DNA of 64,000 nucleotides from Bradyrhizobium nivariense (GCF_029846715.1 NZ_JARVWW010000015.1:1-64000); one strand, 5' to 3'; counted from the first letter of the stretch, positions 1 through 10,117 are shown. The notes: generated from the letters alone by a model not told the origin. Made by a program: numbers and translations.

Positions 1-70
1 GGGAGAGGTCGGCGCGCTCGCTCGAGCGCGGCCGGTGAGGGTTCTTTCCTCTCGCGAGATATCGCTGGTG

Positions 71-143
71 GAGAGACCCCCTCCCCAACCCTCCCCCGCA
101 TCCGCCTTCGCCAAGGCTTCGGCGGACAAGGGCGGGAGAGGGC
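71..143. repeat. GC-rich palindromic intergenic repeat
   Basis: Nested inverted repeat downstream of mnmA. An inner stem pairs TCCGCC (about 101-106) with GGCGGA (121-126), and an outer stem pairs a CCCTCCC run with GGGAGAGGG. It looks like one of the dispersed noncoding palindromes common in Bradyrhizobium genomes. No coding content was seen in 1-189. Confidence 0.55.
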
Positions 144-189
144 GCGCACCTTCCTCTCGGTGAGTGATGAGGCCCAAATTCATTCAGCG

Positions 190-1371
190 TTAGCCGCGCA
201 CCGCTTCCACCAGCGGCCTCGCCGTGCTGGTCGCGACCTTGGCGGCGGCGCTTTGGATGAAGCCGCCGCCGAGCACGCGGGCCTGGCCGCCAGGTGCGTC
301 GTAGAACACGCAGGCCTGGCCCGGCGAGACGCCCTCTTCGCCGGCGACGAGCTCGACCTCGTAATGGCCGTTGGCGCCGCGCAGCCACGCCGGCTGGGGG
401 CTGCGGGTCGAGCGCACGCGCACGAACATTTCGAGGCCACTGCCGATGGCGCGGTCGATGTCGCCATCGCCGATCCAGTTGACGTCGCGCAAGCTGATGC
501 GGTGCATCTTCAGCGCCTCGCGCGGGCCGACGATGACGCGGCGGTTGGCCGCCTCCAGCCGCACCACGAACAGCGGCGCGGCGGCTGCGATGCCGAGGCC
601 GCGGCGCTGGCCGATGGTGAAATTGGCGATGCCGTTGTGCCGGCCGAGCACGCGGCCGTCGAGATCGACGATCTCGCCGGGATCCATCGCGTTCGGCCGC
701 AGGCGCGTGATGATGTCGGTGTAGCGCCCGGTGGGCACGAAGCAGATGTCCTGGCTGTCGTGCTTGTCGGCGACGGCAAGGCCGAAGCGCCGCGCCAGCT
801 CGCGCGTCTCGGGCTTGGTCATGTCGCCGAGCGGAAAGCGCAAGTAATCGAGCTGCTCCTGCGTGGTCGCGAACAGAAAGTAGCTCTGGTCGCGATCGGC
901 ATCGGCGGCACACACCAGCGCGCGCGAGCCGTCGTCGCGGCGGCGCGAGGCGACGTAATGGCCGGTGGCGAGCGCGGTGGCGCCGAGCTCGCGCGCGGTC
1001 TTCAAGAGGTCGCGGAACTTGACCGAGCGGTTGCACTCGATGCACGGCACCGGCGTCTCGCCGAGCGCGTAGCTGTCGGCGAAATTGTCGATGACGGACT
1101 CGCGAAAGCGGTCCTCGTAGTCGAGCACGTAATGGGGAATGCCGAGCTTGGCCGCGACGTCGCGGGCGTCGTGGATGTCCTGGCCGGCGCAGCAGGCGCC
1201 CTTGCGGTGGGTCGCAGCACCATGGTCGTAGAGCTGCAGCGTGATGCCGACGACGTCGTAGCCTTCCGCCTTCAAGAGCGCAGCCGTCGTCGATGAATCG
1301 ACGCCGCCCGACATGGCAACGACGACCCTGGTATCCTCAGGACGGCCTTCGAGATCCAGACTGTTGAGCAT
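190..1371 (-). CDS. mnmA: tRNA-specific 2-thiouridylase MnmA
   Basis: Cytosolic enzyme that inserts sulfur at C2 of wobble uridine (U34) in Lys, Glu and Gln tRNAs, using ATP and persulfide sulfur. The PP-loop motif SGGVDSS lies near residue 20. The nucleophile Cys is in PCIECNRS, the partner Cys in SQDICFVPTG, and GHYVAS and IGQRRGLGI are also present. The ATG at 1371 gives 393 residues, close to the usual family length. The same frame is open upstream, but that extension is arginine/proline-rich and has no family resemblance, so I reject it. The gene is transcribed away from the flagellar cluster and appears monocistronic. Confidence 0.96.
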   Translation of the reverse strand: MLNSLDLEGRPEDTRVVVAMSGGVDSSTTAALLKAEGYDVVGITLQLYDHGAATHRKGACCAGQDIHDARDVAAKLGIPHYVLDYEDRFRESVIDNFADSYALGETPVPCIECNRSVKFRDLLKTARELGATALATGHYVASRRRDDGSRALVCAADADRDQSYFLFATTQEQLDYLRFPLGDMTKPETRELARRFGLAVADKHDSQDICFVPTGRYTDIITRLRPNAMDPGEIVDLDGRVLGRHNGIANFTIGQRRGLGIAAAAPLFVVRLEAANRRVIVGPREALKMHRISLRDVNWIGDGDIDRAIGSGLEMFVRVRSTRSPQPAWLRGANGHYEVELVAGEEGVSPGQACVFYDAPGGQARVLGGGFIQSAAAKVATSTARPLVEAVRG

Positions 1372-1714
1372 GGGCCTTAAAGCGTTGTGACGGCGGCGTT
1401 GCGGCGATCCGCTGGGTGCTTCCGGCGGGACACCGGCGATCCCCGGGAACTTGCGAGTTCCCGAAGGGCGCGGCTGGCCCGGTCGAAAGCGGCTGAGAGC
1501 TGTCTCTTTAATATAGGCGGCCTTGCGGTGAAGCAATCACGCACGCCGCCAGGTTAGGGCAATTCTTGCCGGGGAGGCAGAAATGGCGGGGCCTTGAAAG
1601 GCCCCGGGGTGGGGCGCCAAAATCATCAGGCCATTGATTTTACTTGATAAAATACCACTGCGCGGGGCTGGCCCGCTCCTTGCTACCCCTTAAGCCGAAG
1701 ATGTTTCGAAGGGG
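1372..1714. other. Divergent intergenic region mnmA / fliK
   Basis: About 340 bases between two divergent genes. No convincing small gene was seen. It holds a short GC hairpin (GGGGCC...GGCCCC, about 1588-1608) and, near its right end, an AT-richer stretch followed by the candidate sigma-54 promoter listed separately. Confidence 0.5.
1668..1685 (+). promoter_or_regulatory. Candidate sigma-54 (-24/-12) promoter for fliK-flgD
   Basis: The sequence CTGGCCCGCTCCTTGCTA has TGGC (1669-1672) and TTGC (1680-1683) separated by exactly seven bases, as in the TGGCACG-N4-TTGC consensus. Only the A of the -24 element deviates. A start about 12 bases after the -12 GC would lie near 1696, just before fliK. 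flbD, a sigma-54 activator gene, lies in the same cluster, so the assignment is coherent. It rests on motif reading only. Confidence 0.6.
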
Positions 1715-3361
1715 TTGCCTGTGGTCGGTCGTACGTCAGATGTCGCGGCAAGCGTGCAAGTCCAGGGCGCGCAGCAAAAGCCTGCCCGGTCGCAAGCGCC
1801 GAAAGACACGTCCAACGACTCCTTCGGCTCGCTGGTCGACAGCAACACCCAGGCCATCAGCAACAGCGCGTCGTCGCAGGACACCCCGCGCCGGACCGAT
1901 TCCTCCTCCGCCTCGGACAAGAGCTCGCACGATACCTCCTCGACCGACCCGTCCTCGCAGAGCAGGGCCAGCGACGACAGCGACAATTCCGCGCCGGCCA
2001 AAAACGACACCAGCAACGACACCAACAGCGACGCGACGGCCGATCCGGCCAAGGCTGTTAGCAAGGCTGATAGCAAGACCAAGGACAAGTCCGAGACCTC
2101 CGACGCCAAATCGGCCGACAAGTCTGCGGACAAGTCCGACGAGACCAAAGGGGACAAGGCCGACGGCACCGATGGCCTTGCCGCCGCCGTCGATGCCGCC
2201 GCAGCCGCGCAGATCAACGCGACGCCTGCCGCCGTGCCCGATCCCAGCATCGTGGTGGCCACGCCGGTCGTGCCGGTCGATCCGAACGCGGCCGCGAACC
2301 AGGCCGCCGGCTCCGCCTCCTCGCCGCTGACGATCGCCGCCGCCGGCATCGCCGCCAGCGCGTCCACCGCGGCGCAGATCGCCGGCACCAAGACCGATAC
2401 CGCGACGCCGGGCGACAAGAGCGCCAGGACCGCAAGCGCTAAGGTCGATGCCGAGACCTCGGCGACGCTGGCCGACGCCGCGACCGGGACGACCGATTCG
2501 ACCGCGACCGATGCCAAGACCAATGGCGGCCTGATCGCCGCCGTCGACCAGGGCACGCCAAAAACCTCGTTCAAGGCCGCAGCCACCGCGCAAGGCGCGA
2601 GCGACGTCTCCAATATCGGCCAGGACACCGGCAAGGCCAACGCCACGCAGGCTCCGGCGACGGCAGCGTCCGCCAACGCGGCGCATCCGCAAGCCGACAA
2701 GCCGCCGATCGACGCGAACGCCGCCGACGCCAAGGCCGCTACCTCCGACCGTACGGCGGATGCGGCACCAGGCGCGCCGGCCACGCACGCTCATGCGGGC
2801 GCGCAGACCGTCGCAACGCAAACCGACACCAGCGCGCAGGCGGCCTCGGCCGTGCAGGCGCCGCTGACCAATACGACTTCGGCTGCGACCGCATCGACCG
2901 CGACGCTGACCGCGACCGCGGCCACCAATACGGCGATTCCGATCAGCGGCGTCCCCATCGAGATCGCGGCCGCCGCGCGCGCCGGCAAGACCCGGTTCGA
3001 CATCAGCCTCGATCCGCTCGACCTCGGCCGCATCGACGTCCGCATCAATGTCGACCGCAACGGCCAGGTCACCTCGCATCTCACCGTCGAGAAGCCGGAG
3101 ACGCTGCAGATGCTGCGGCAGGACGCACCGCAATTGCAGCGCGCGCTCGACGATGCCGGCCTCAAGACCGGCAGCAACGGGCTGTCCTTCAGCCTGCGCG
3201 ACCAGAATTCGTCGGGCCAGAACTCCGGCCAGAACAACGACAATGGCGGCAATGCCCGCCGGCTGATCATCAGCGACGAGGACGCAGTTGCCACGGCCCC
3301 GGTCGGGCGCAGCTACGGCCGCATGCTCGGATCGAGCAGCGGCGTCGACATCAGAGTGTGA
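1715..3361 (+). CDS. fliK: Flagellar hook-length control protein FliK
   Basis: Controls hook length and the switch of export specificity in the flagellar type III system. The 548-residue product has a long low-complexity N-terminal part (about residues 1-400, rich in Ala, Thr, Ser, Asp and Lys). The conserved Flg_hook domain lies at about residues 405-510 and includes LDPLDLGRIDVRI, the region usually most conserved in FliK. The first codon is TTG at 1715. A GTG at 1721 sits six bases after a GAAGGGG ribosome site and may be the true start. It is followed 13 bases later by flgD, whose product caps the growing hook, so the two are probably one transcript. FliK N-termini diverge greatly, so the assignment rests on the C-terminal domain and the context. 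Confidence 0.88.
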   Translation: MPVVGRTSDVAASVQVQGAQQKPARSQAPKDTSNDSFGSLVDSNTQAISNSASSQDTPRRTDSSSASDKSSHDTSSTDPSSQSRASDDSDNSAPAKNDTSNDTNSDATADPAKAVSKADSKTKDKSETSDAKSADKSADKSDETKGDKADGTDGLAAAVDAAAAAQINATPAAVPDPSIVVATPVVPVDPNAAANQAAGSASSPLTIAAAGIAASASTAAQIAGTKTDTATPGDKSARTASAKVDAETSATLADAATGTTDSTATDAKTNGGLIAAVDQGTPKTSFKAAATAQGASDVSNIGQDTGKANATQAPATAASANAAHPQADKPPIDANAADAKAATSDRTADAAPGAPATHAHAGAQTVATQTDTSAQAASAVQAPLTNTTSAATASTATLTATAATNTAIPISGVPIEIAAAARAGKTRFDISLDPLDLGRIDVRINVDRNGQVTSHLTVEKPETLQMLRQDAPQLQRALDDAGLKTGSNGLSFSLRDQNSSGQNSGQNNDNGGNARRLIISDEDAVATAPVGRSYGRMLGSSSGVDIRV

Positions 3362-3374
3362 GGAGTATCGAGAC

Positions 3375-4085
3375 ATGACCACCACGACTGGCGCCACCGC
3401 TCCCTCGGTCGTCTCCGGCACGACCGACCTGCCGAAATCCTCCACGTCGAGCTCGAGCCTGGGCTCGACCACCGGCGCGACGCTGGCCGGCAACTTCCAG
3501 ACCTTCCTGACGCTGCTGACGACGCAGCTGCAGAACCAGAACCCGCTCGATCCGCTCGACACCAACCAGTTCACCCAGCAGCTGGTGCAGTTCGCCGGCG
3601 TCGAGCAGCAGCTCAAGACCAACGACTCGCTGTCCCAGCTCGTCACCCTGCAACAGACCACGCAGGCGACCCAGGCGCTCGGCTTCGTCGGCAAGACCGC
3701 CCTGGTCGACGGCACGACCGCAACCATGACGAAGTCGTCGGCAACCTGGCATCTCAACGTGCCCAGCGACGCGACGGTCGACATCACCCTCGCCAATGCC
3801 AGCGGCCAGACCGTGTTTACCGGAAAATATACCGCCGGCGCCGGCACCGACGTTCCGTTCACCTGGAACGGAATGGGCAATGACGGCACGCAATGGCCCG
3901 ACGGCAAGTACACGATCTCGGCCACGGGCAAGGATGTCGCCAACAACAATGTCGGCATCGCCGCGCAGGTGCAGGGCACGGTGTCGTCCGTCGACCTGAC
4001 CCAGTCGCCGCCGCTGCTCACCATCGACGGCGCCAGCTACACCCTGAGCCAGGTCAAGAGCATCATCGCCACCGCCAGCAATTAG
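3375..4085 (+). CDS. flgD: Flagellar hook capping protein FlgD
   Basis: Scaffold that caps the hook while FlgE subunits assemble. The product is 236 residues. The N-terminal FlgD signature FLTLLTTQLQNQNPLDPLD lies near residues 40-60, and TNQFTQQLVQFAGVEQQ follows. The C-terminal half has the FlgD Ig/tudor-like domain, with FTWNGMGNDGTQWPDGKYT. The ATG at 3375 is preceded by GAGGAG at good spacing, and the frame upstream of it overlaps fliK without homology. It lies directly after fliK and is probably co-transcribed. Confidence 0.95.
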   Translation: MTTTTGATAPSVVSGTTDLPKSSTSSSSLGSTTGATLAGNFQTFLTLLTTQLQNQNPLDPLDTNQFTQQLVQFAGVEQQLKTNDSLSQLVTLQQTTQATQALGFVGKTALVDGTTATMTKSSATWHLNVPSDATVDITLANASGQTVFTGKYTAGAGTDVPFTWNGMGNDGTQWPDGKYTISATGKDVANNNVGIAAQVQGTVSSVDLTQSPPLLTIDGASYTLSQVKSIIATASN

Positions 4086-4312
4086 CGTGGGTTGAGAGGC
4101 CTTGCGACACCGCCCGCAGGCCTCGTTCGTTAGTAAAGTATTTACAAAGACCCCCTCGGCCCGCCTGGACGCACCGTCCCGCCGGTCGAGACGGCTGTGT
4201 TCCAGCCATTTTCAACGAGAATTGTATTGAAGCCTTAGGCTTAGCGGATTTTTAAGTCGGCATGCGTAGGGTTACTGAGTGAGTTCAGTGGTTGAGAGTT
4301 TGTGAGTACGCC

Positions 4313-4588
4313 ATGACAGAACCCCATCGCCCGAGGGTAAAATACGTCATCGGGCCGGACGGCAGTCCGTTGACGATTGCGGATCTGCCTGCACCCGGTA
4401 CCAAACGCTGGGTCATTCGCCGCAAGGCCGAAGTCGTCGCCGCCGTCCGTGGCGGCCTTCTCTCCCTCGAGGAGGCCTGTAGCCGTTATACCCTGACGGT
4501 TGACGAATTCCTCTCCTGGCAGTTTTCGATCGACCAGCACGGTCTGGCGGGGCTTCGCACCACCCGCATCCAGCAATATCGCCAGTAG
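4313..4588 (+). CDS. sciP: CtrA inhibitor SciP (DUF1153 family)
   Basis: Small DNA-associated helix-turn-helix protein of 91 residues. In Caulobacter, SciP binds CtrA and blocks recruitment of RNA polymerase to CtrA-activated promoters, including flagellar ones. The sequence contains the family core KRWVIRRKAEVVAAVRGG followed by LSLEEACSRYTLTVDEFLSW, which form the DUF1153 helices. The ATG at 4313 gives the usual ~90-residue length. It lies between flgD and fliF and is followed by a strong terminator, so it is transcribed separately from fliF. Confidence 0.88.
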   Translation: MTEPHRPRVKYVIGPDGSPLTIADLPAPGTKRWVIRRKAEVVAAVRGGLLSLEEACSRYTLTVDEFLSWQFSIDQHGLAGLRTTRIQQYRQ

Positions 4589-4616
4589 GCAATCCGGAAA
4601 TCTGCGGCTTTTGACG

Positions 4617-4649
4617 AAAATCGGCCTCGCCCAGCGAGGCCGATTTTTT
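4617..4649 (+). terminator. Rho-independent terminator after sciP
   Basis: Perfect stem AAAATCGGCCTCGC / GCGAGGCCGATTTT with a 3-base loop (CCA), running into a T tract (seven T). It ends 122 bases before fliF and separates sciP from the fliF operon. Confidence 0.9.
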
Positions 4650-4675
4650 TCATGAGGCGACTTTTGTCGCAGCTC

Positions 4676-4693
4676 TTAACCTTCGTTAACCAT
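4676..4693 (+). promoter_or_regulatory. Candidate CtrA-binding site upstream of fliF
   Basis: Two TTAACC half-sites in tandem: TTAACC at 4676 and TTAACCAT at 4686. This resembles the CtrA consensus TTAA-N7-TTAA, here with six intervening bases, and the single half-site TTAACCAT. It lies between the sciP terminator and the fliF start, about 80 bases upstream of the start codon. CtrA control of fliF is established in Caulobacter; here it is inferred from the motif. Confidence 0.65.
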
Positions 4694-4770
4694 ATCGAAA
4701 CCATCACCTAGGCAATAATTGCCCAGTCGGCCTTTCCTGTGAAAGCAGCCGAATCTGTCGGGGCGGTTGC

Positions 4771-6381
4771 TTGCAAGGTCTTGCGGACTTTCTGAAGGGT
4801 ATCGGAGCCGCCCGGTTCGGGGCGATGATCGCGGTCACCGCCGCGCTCGTCGGCTTCTTTGCGTTCGTCATCATGCGCGTCACCACGCCGCAGATGACGA
4901 CGCTGTTCACCGACCTCAGCGTCGAGGATTCCTCGGGCATCATCAAGGACCTGGAGCGCCAGGGCATCCAGTTCGAGCTGCGCAACGAGGGCAGCATCAT
5001 CATGGTGCCCAAGGACAAGGTCACCCGCCTGCGGATGAAGCTCGCCGAGGGCGGCCTGCCCAAGGGCGGCGGCGTCGGCTACGAGGTGTTCGACAAGTCG
5101 GATGCGCTCGGCACCACCTCTTTCGTCCAGAACATCAACCACCTCCGCGCGCTGGAAGGCGAGCTCGCCCGCACCATCCGCGCCATCGACCGCATCCAGG
5201 CCGCCCGCGTCCATCTGGTGCTGCCCGAGCGCCCGCTGTTCTCGCGCGAGGCGCCGGAGCCGTCGGCCTCGATCGTGGTGCGGGTCCGCGGCGCGCTGGA
5301 AGCCCAGCAGATCCGCGCCGTCCGCCACCTCGTCGCCTCGGCCGTGAACGGGCTGAAGCCGCAGCGGGTCTCGATCGTCGACGAGACCGGCCAGCTGCTC
5401 GCCGACGGCGCCCAGACCGATCCGGACCAGCAGATCGGCGACGAGCGCCGCACCGCCTTCGAGAAACGGATGCGCAAGCAGGTCGAGGACATCGTCTCCT
5501 CCGTGGTGGGGACGGGACGCGCCCGGGTCCAGCTCTCCGCCGATTTCGACTTCAACAAGATCACCCAGACCTCGGACAAGTTCGATCCCGAAGGCCGCGT
5601 GCTGCGCTCGAGCCAGACCCGCGAAGAGCAGAGCATGACCGCCGACAACAACGGCCAGGTCACCGTCAACAACGAACTGCCGGGCAACCAGCAGAACAGC
5701 GGCGTCGCGGCCAAGGACCAGAGCAAGAAGAGCGAAGAGACCAACAATTACGAGATCTCCCGCACCACCAAGACCGAAGTGACCGAGGCCGGCCGGGTCA
5801 ACCGCATCTCGGTCGCGGTGCTGGTCGACGGCATCTACTCCAAGAACGAGAAGGGCGATCTGGCCTACCAGGACCGCACCAAGGAGCAGCTCGACCGCAT
5901 CGCCACGCTGGTGCGCTCGGCGATCGGCTTCGACCAGAAGCGCGGCGACCAGGTCGAGGTCGTCAATTTGCGCTTTGCCGACGCCCCCTCCACCACCCCG
6001 ATCGCCGAACCCTCCGGCCTGCTCGGCATGCTGCAGTTCACCAAGGACGACGTCATGTACTTCGTCGAGCTCGGCGTGATGATGCTGCTCGGCCTGATCG
6101 TGCTGTTCCTGGTGATCCGCCCGCTGGTCAAGCGCATCCTGGCATCCGACGAAGTCGCAGCCGCCATCGCCGGCGTCCTCACCGGCCCGGCCGCCTCGGA
6201 AGAGGCCGCCCCGTCCGGACAGCCGCTCCTGCCGAGCGGCGCCGCCAGCGCGATCGACGTCGCCACCGTCCAGGGCCAGGTCCACGCCCAATCCGTCCAT
6301 CGCGTCGGCGAACTCGCCGAGCGCAATCCCAACGAGACCGTCGCCATCATCCGGCAATGGCTGACCGAACCCGCGAAATAA
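4771..6381 (+). CDS. fliF: Flagellar MS-ring protein FliF
   Basis: Forms the inner-membrane MS ring, the base on which the rotor and export gate assemble. The 536-residue product has a first transmembrane helix at about residues 17-37 (ending FFAFVIMRV). Ring-building motifs follow, including PKGGGVGYEVFD and ELARTIRAID. A second helix lies at about 429-452, and a cytoplasmic tail that binds FliG ends in ETVAIIRQWL. Translation starts at TTG 4771, because no better in-frame ATG precedes the first helix. It is first in a tight fliF-fliG-fliH-fliN run downstream of the candidate CtrA site. Confidence 0.96.
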   Translation: MQGLADFLKGIGAARFGAMIAVTAALVGFFAFVIMRVTTPQMTTLFTDLSVEDSSGIIKDLERQGIQFELRNEGSIIMVPKDKVTRLRMKLAEGGLPKGGGVGYEVFDKSDALGTTSFVQNINHLRALEGELARTIRAIDRIQAARVHLVLPERPLFSREAPEPSASIVVRVRGALEAQQIRAVRHLVASAVNGLKPQRVSIVDETGQLLADGAQTDPDQQIGDERRTAFEKRMRKQVEDIVSSVVGTGRARVQLSADFDFNKITQTSDKFDPEGRVLRSSQTREEQSMTADNNGQVTVNNELPGNQQNSGVAAKDQSKKSEETNNYEISRTTKTEVTEAGRVNRISVAVLVDGIYSKNEKGDLAYQDRTKEQLDRIATLVRSAIGFDQKRGDQVEVVNLRFADAPSTTPIAEPSGLLGMLQFTKDDVMYFVELGVMMLLGLIVLFLVIRPLVKRILASDEVAAAIAGVLTGPAASEEAAPSGQPLLPSGAASAIDVATVQGQVHAQSVHRVGELAERNPNETVAIIRQWLTEPAK

Positions 6382-6398
6382 TCGAGAAGTGATCTGAC

Positions 6399-7490
6399 AT
6401 GGCCGCTGCCCTGCAAAACGCCAACTCCAACGACATCACCAGCGTGATCTCCACGCTCGGTCAGCGTGCCGGCAGCCGCGGAGGCGCAAAGGTCGATGCG
6501 GTGGCGGGGCCGAAGCGCGCCGCGATCCTGATGCTGGCGCTCGGCGAGCAATATGGCGGCAAGATCTGGTCGCTGCTCGACGACGACGAGGTGCGCCAGC
6601 TCTCGCTGGAGATGTCGACGCTCGGCACCGTCGAGGTCGACACCGTGGAGGACATGCTGCTCGAATTCGTCTCGCGGATGTCGGCCTCCGGGGCGCTCAT
6701 GGGCAATTTCGACGCTACCGAGCGGCTACTCCAGCAATATCTGGCACCCGAGCGCGTCAACGGCATCATGGACGAAATCCGCGGCCCGGCCGGCCGCAAC
6801 ATGTGGGAGAAGCTCTCCAACGTGCAGGAAGAGGTGCTCGCCAACTATCTCAAGAACGAATATCCGCAGACCATCGCGGTCGTGCTGTCGAAGCTGAAGC
6901 CGGAACACGCCGCGCGCGTGCTCGGCATCTTCCCCGAGGATCTGGCGCTCGACGTCGTCAACCGCATGCTGAAGATGGAGGCGGTGCAGAAGGAGGTGAT
7001 CGAGAGCGTGGAGAAGACGCTGCGCACCGAATTCATGTCCAATTTATCACAGACCCGCCGCCGCGACGCCCACGAGGTGATGGCGGAAATCTTCAACAAT
7101 TTCGACCGTCAGACCGAAACCCGCTTCATCACCTCGCTGGAAGAGGACAACCGCGAATCGGCCGAGCGCATCAAGGCGCTGATGTTCACCTTCGACGATC
7201 TCGTGAAGCTGGATTCCGGCTCCGCCCAGACCTTGATGCGCAACGTCGACAAGGACAAGCTCGGCGTCGCGCTCAAGAGCGCCAACGAGGACGTCCGCAA
7301 CTTCTTCTTCGGCAACATGTCCTCGCGTGCGGCAAAAATGCTCCAGGACGACATGGCGGCGATGGGTCCGGTCCGCCTGCGCGACGTCGACGAGGCCCAG
7401 GCGCTGCTGGTCAACCTCGCCAAGGACCTCGCCGCCAAGGGCGAGATCATGCTGACCAAGAACCGCGCCGACGACGAGCTGGTGTATTGA
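6399..7490 (+). CDS. fliG: Flagellar motor switch protein FliG
   Basis: Rotor protein that links the MS ring to the C ring and contacts the stator. The product is 363 residues. An N-terminal FliF-binding domain contains KRAAILMLALGEQ. The middle domain includes NEYPQTIAVVLSKLKPEHAA with the EHPQT-like motif. The C-terminal torque domain contains FTFDDLVKLDSGSAQTLMR and charged residues KDKLGVALKS. The start ATG is 17 bases after fliF, and the stop overlaps the fliH start (TGATG), which indicates translational coupling. Confidence 0.96.
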   Translation: MAAALQNANSNDITSVISTLGQRAGSRGGAKVDAVAGPKRAAILMLALGEQYGGKIWSLLDDDEVRQLSLEMSTLGTVEVDTVEDMLLEFVSRMSASGALMGNFDATERLLQQYLAPERVNGIMDEIRGPAGRNMWEKLSNVQEEVLANYLKNEYPQTIAVVLSKLKPEHAARVLGIFPEDLALDVVNRMLKMEAVQKEVIESVEKTLRTEFMSNLSQTRRRDAHEVMAEIFNNFDRQTETRFITSLEEDNRESAERIKALMFTFDDLVKLDSGSAQTLMRNVDKDKLGVALKSANEDVRNFFFGNMSSRAAKMLQDDMAAMGPVRLRDVDEAQALLVNLAKDLAAKGEIMLTKNRADDELVY

Positions 7491-8110
7491 TGGCCGCTCC
7501 GGCAAAATTCCTGTTCGATAACGACTTCGCCGCACCCGACCGGACGCGCGAGAAGGCCGCAACTGCGGCCGAAATCGTCCAGAAGGTCGCGGAAGCCGAG
7601 GCGCGCGCCTATCAGGACGGCTTTGCCGCCGGCCAGCGCGAGGCCAAGGCCGAGAGCGACCGCCGCGTCGCGCTCGCGATGGAAGAGATCAACATCGCCA
7701 TCCGGGGCATCGCCTCGGGCATCGGCAACATCGAATCCAAGATGGAGACCGAGGCGGTCGACGTGGCGGTGGCGGTGGCGCGCAAGCTGTGCGCCGATCT
7801 GGTCGCCGCCGAGCCGCTCGGCGAGATCGTCGCGCTGGTCAAGGACTGCTTCTCGCATCTGGTCGCGACGCCGCACCTCGTCGTCCGCATCAACGACGCG
7901 CTCTACGACGCCGCGCGCGAGAACATCGAGCGGCTGGCCAAGCAGAGCGGCTTCGAAGGCCGGCTGGTGATTCTGGCCGAGCCCGAGATTGCCACCGGCG
8001 ACTGCCGGATCGAATGGGCCGATGGCGGCGTCGTGCTGGAGCGCGGCGCCATCGCGGCCAAGATCGACGAAATGGTGGGACGCTATGTTGCGTCCCGCAG
8101 GGGGAGCTAA
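7490..8110 (+). CDS. fliH: Flagellar assembly protein FliH
   Basis: Peripheral regulator of the flagellar export ATPase FliI. The start ATG at 7490 overlaps the fliG stop and gives 206 residues. The N-terminal half is charged and helical (AEAEARAYQDGFAAGQREAKAES, typical of FliH). The C-terminal half resembles the V-ATPase E-subunit fold (VATPHLVVRINDALYD, then EWADGGVVLERGAI). The frame is open far upstream inside fliG, but that part is a shadow. FliH is poorly conserved, so its position between fliG and fliN adds weight. Confidence 0.9.
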   Translation: MAAPAKFLFDNDFAAPDRTREKAATAAEIVQKVAEAEARAYQDGFAAGQREAKAESDRRVALAMEEINIAIRGIASGIGNIESKMETEAVDVAVAVARKLCADLVAAEPLGEIVALVKDCFSHLVATPHLVVRINDALYDAARENIERLAKQSGFEGRLVILAEPEIATGDCRIEWADGGVVLERGAIAAKIDEMVGRYVASRRGS

Positions 8111-8113
8111 GCC

Positions 8114-8464
8114 ATGAGCGACACCGACGGACACATCCCGCTGCCCGATCTCAACGGCCCGATGCCGCCTGCCGGCACCGACGTCGGCTACAACGAGGAC
8201 GAATATGCAACGCGCGCCGCCGCCGACCTCGAGGCCGTGTTCGACGTGCCGGTGCAGGTCTCGGCCGTGCTCGGCCGCTCCAAGATGGACGTCAGCGAGC
8301 TGTTGAAGCTCGGGCCCGGGACCGTGCTCGAGCTCGACCGGCGCGTCGGCGAGGCCATCGACATCTACGTCAACAACAAGCTGGTCGCCCGCGGCGAAGT
8401 TGTCCTGGTCGAGGACAAGCTCGGCGTGACCATGACCGAAATCATCAAGACTGAACGCGCCTAA
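8114..8464 (+). CDS. fliN: Flagellar motor switch protein FliN
   Basis: C-ring protein with a SpoA (surface presentation of antigens) domain; it helps switch rotation and localise export. The product is 116 residues. The core VPVQVSAVLGRSKMDVSELL and the motif LGPGTVLELDRRVGEAIDIYVN, then ARGEVV, are hallmarks of FliN. It begins three bases after fliH. FliM is not in this window. Confidence 0.96.
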   Translation: MSDTDGHIPLPDLNGPMPPAGTDVGYNEDEYATRAAADLEAVFDVPVQVSAVLGRSKMDVSELLKLGPGTVLELDRRVGEAIDIYVNNKLVARGEVVLVEDKLGVTMTEIIKTERA

Positions 8465-8508
8465 AGCGATGACGCGCGGCAGCGCGACCAGACGAACAGG
8501 AGACTGAC

Positions 8509-9894
<1,386 letters not shown>

Positions 9895-9920
9895 GACTTC
9901 GGCGAAAATCTGAGGATGCG

Positions 9921-9950
9921 AATGCCCGGGATCAAACCCGGGCATTTTCG
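9921..9950 (+). terminator. Terminator after flbD
   Basis: Perfect 10-bp stem AATGCCCGGG / CCCGGGCATT with a 6-base loop, followed by a short TTTTCGTTG stretch, 27 bases after the flbD stop. It closes the flagellar operon. Confidence 0.75.
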
Positions 9951-9984
9951 TTGTAAGTGAAGTGAAGACAGCTCCAGACTCTCG

Positions 9985-10117
9985 ATGTCGTCCCGGCGAA
10001 GGCCAGGACCCATTACCCCAAGGAGGAGTTTGGCGAAGATTCGTCGTTCGGTACTCCTACCGCCTTCCGTCGATAGATTCCGCGGTATGGGTCCTCTTTC
10101 GCCAGGACGACGTTGGG
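9985..10117. repeat. Imperfect long inverted repeat between flbD and the M20 peptidase
   Basis: The left arm TGTCGTCCCGGCGAAGGCC plus AGGACCCAT is mirrored on the right by ATGGGTCCT plus an imperfect TTTCGCCAGGACGAC. The gap 9895-10231 (337 bases) holds only this element and the flbD terminator. It matches the style of the dispersed extragenic palindromes of Bradyrhizobium. Confidence 0.65.

Noticed and set aside
160..1296. Long open frame of 378 codons opposite mnmA
   Set aside because: Antisense shadow in GC-rich DNA. The Ala/Arg/Asp-rich translation has no domain, while the minus strand encodes a full MnmA.
1736..4024. 762-codon open frame opposite fliK and flgD
   Set aside because: Low-complexity Gly/Arg-rich antisense frame. 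The plus strand encodes recognisable FliK and FlgD.
4708..6357. 549-codon open frame opposite fliF
   Set aside because: Antisense shadow of fliF, with Gly/Asp/Leu-rich composition and no homology.
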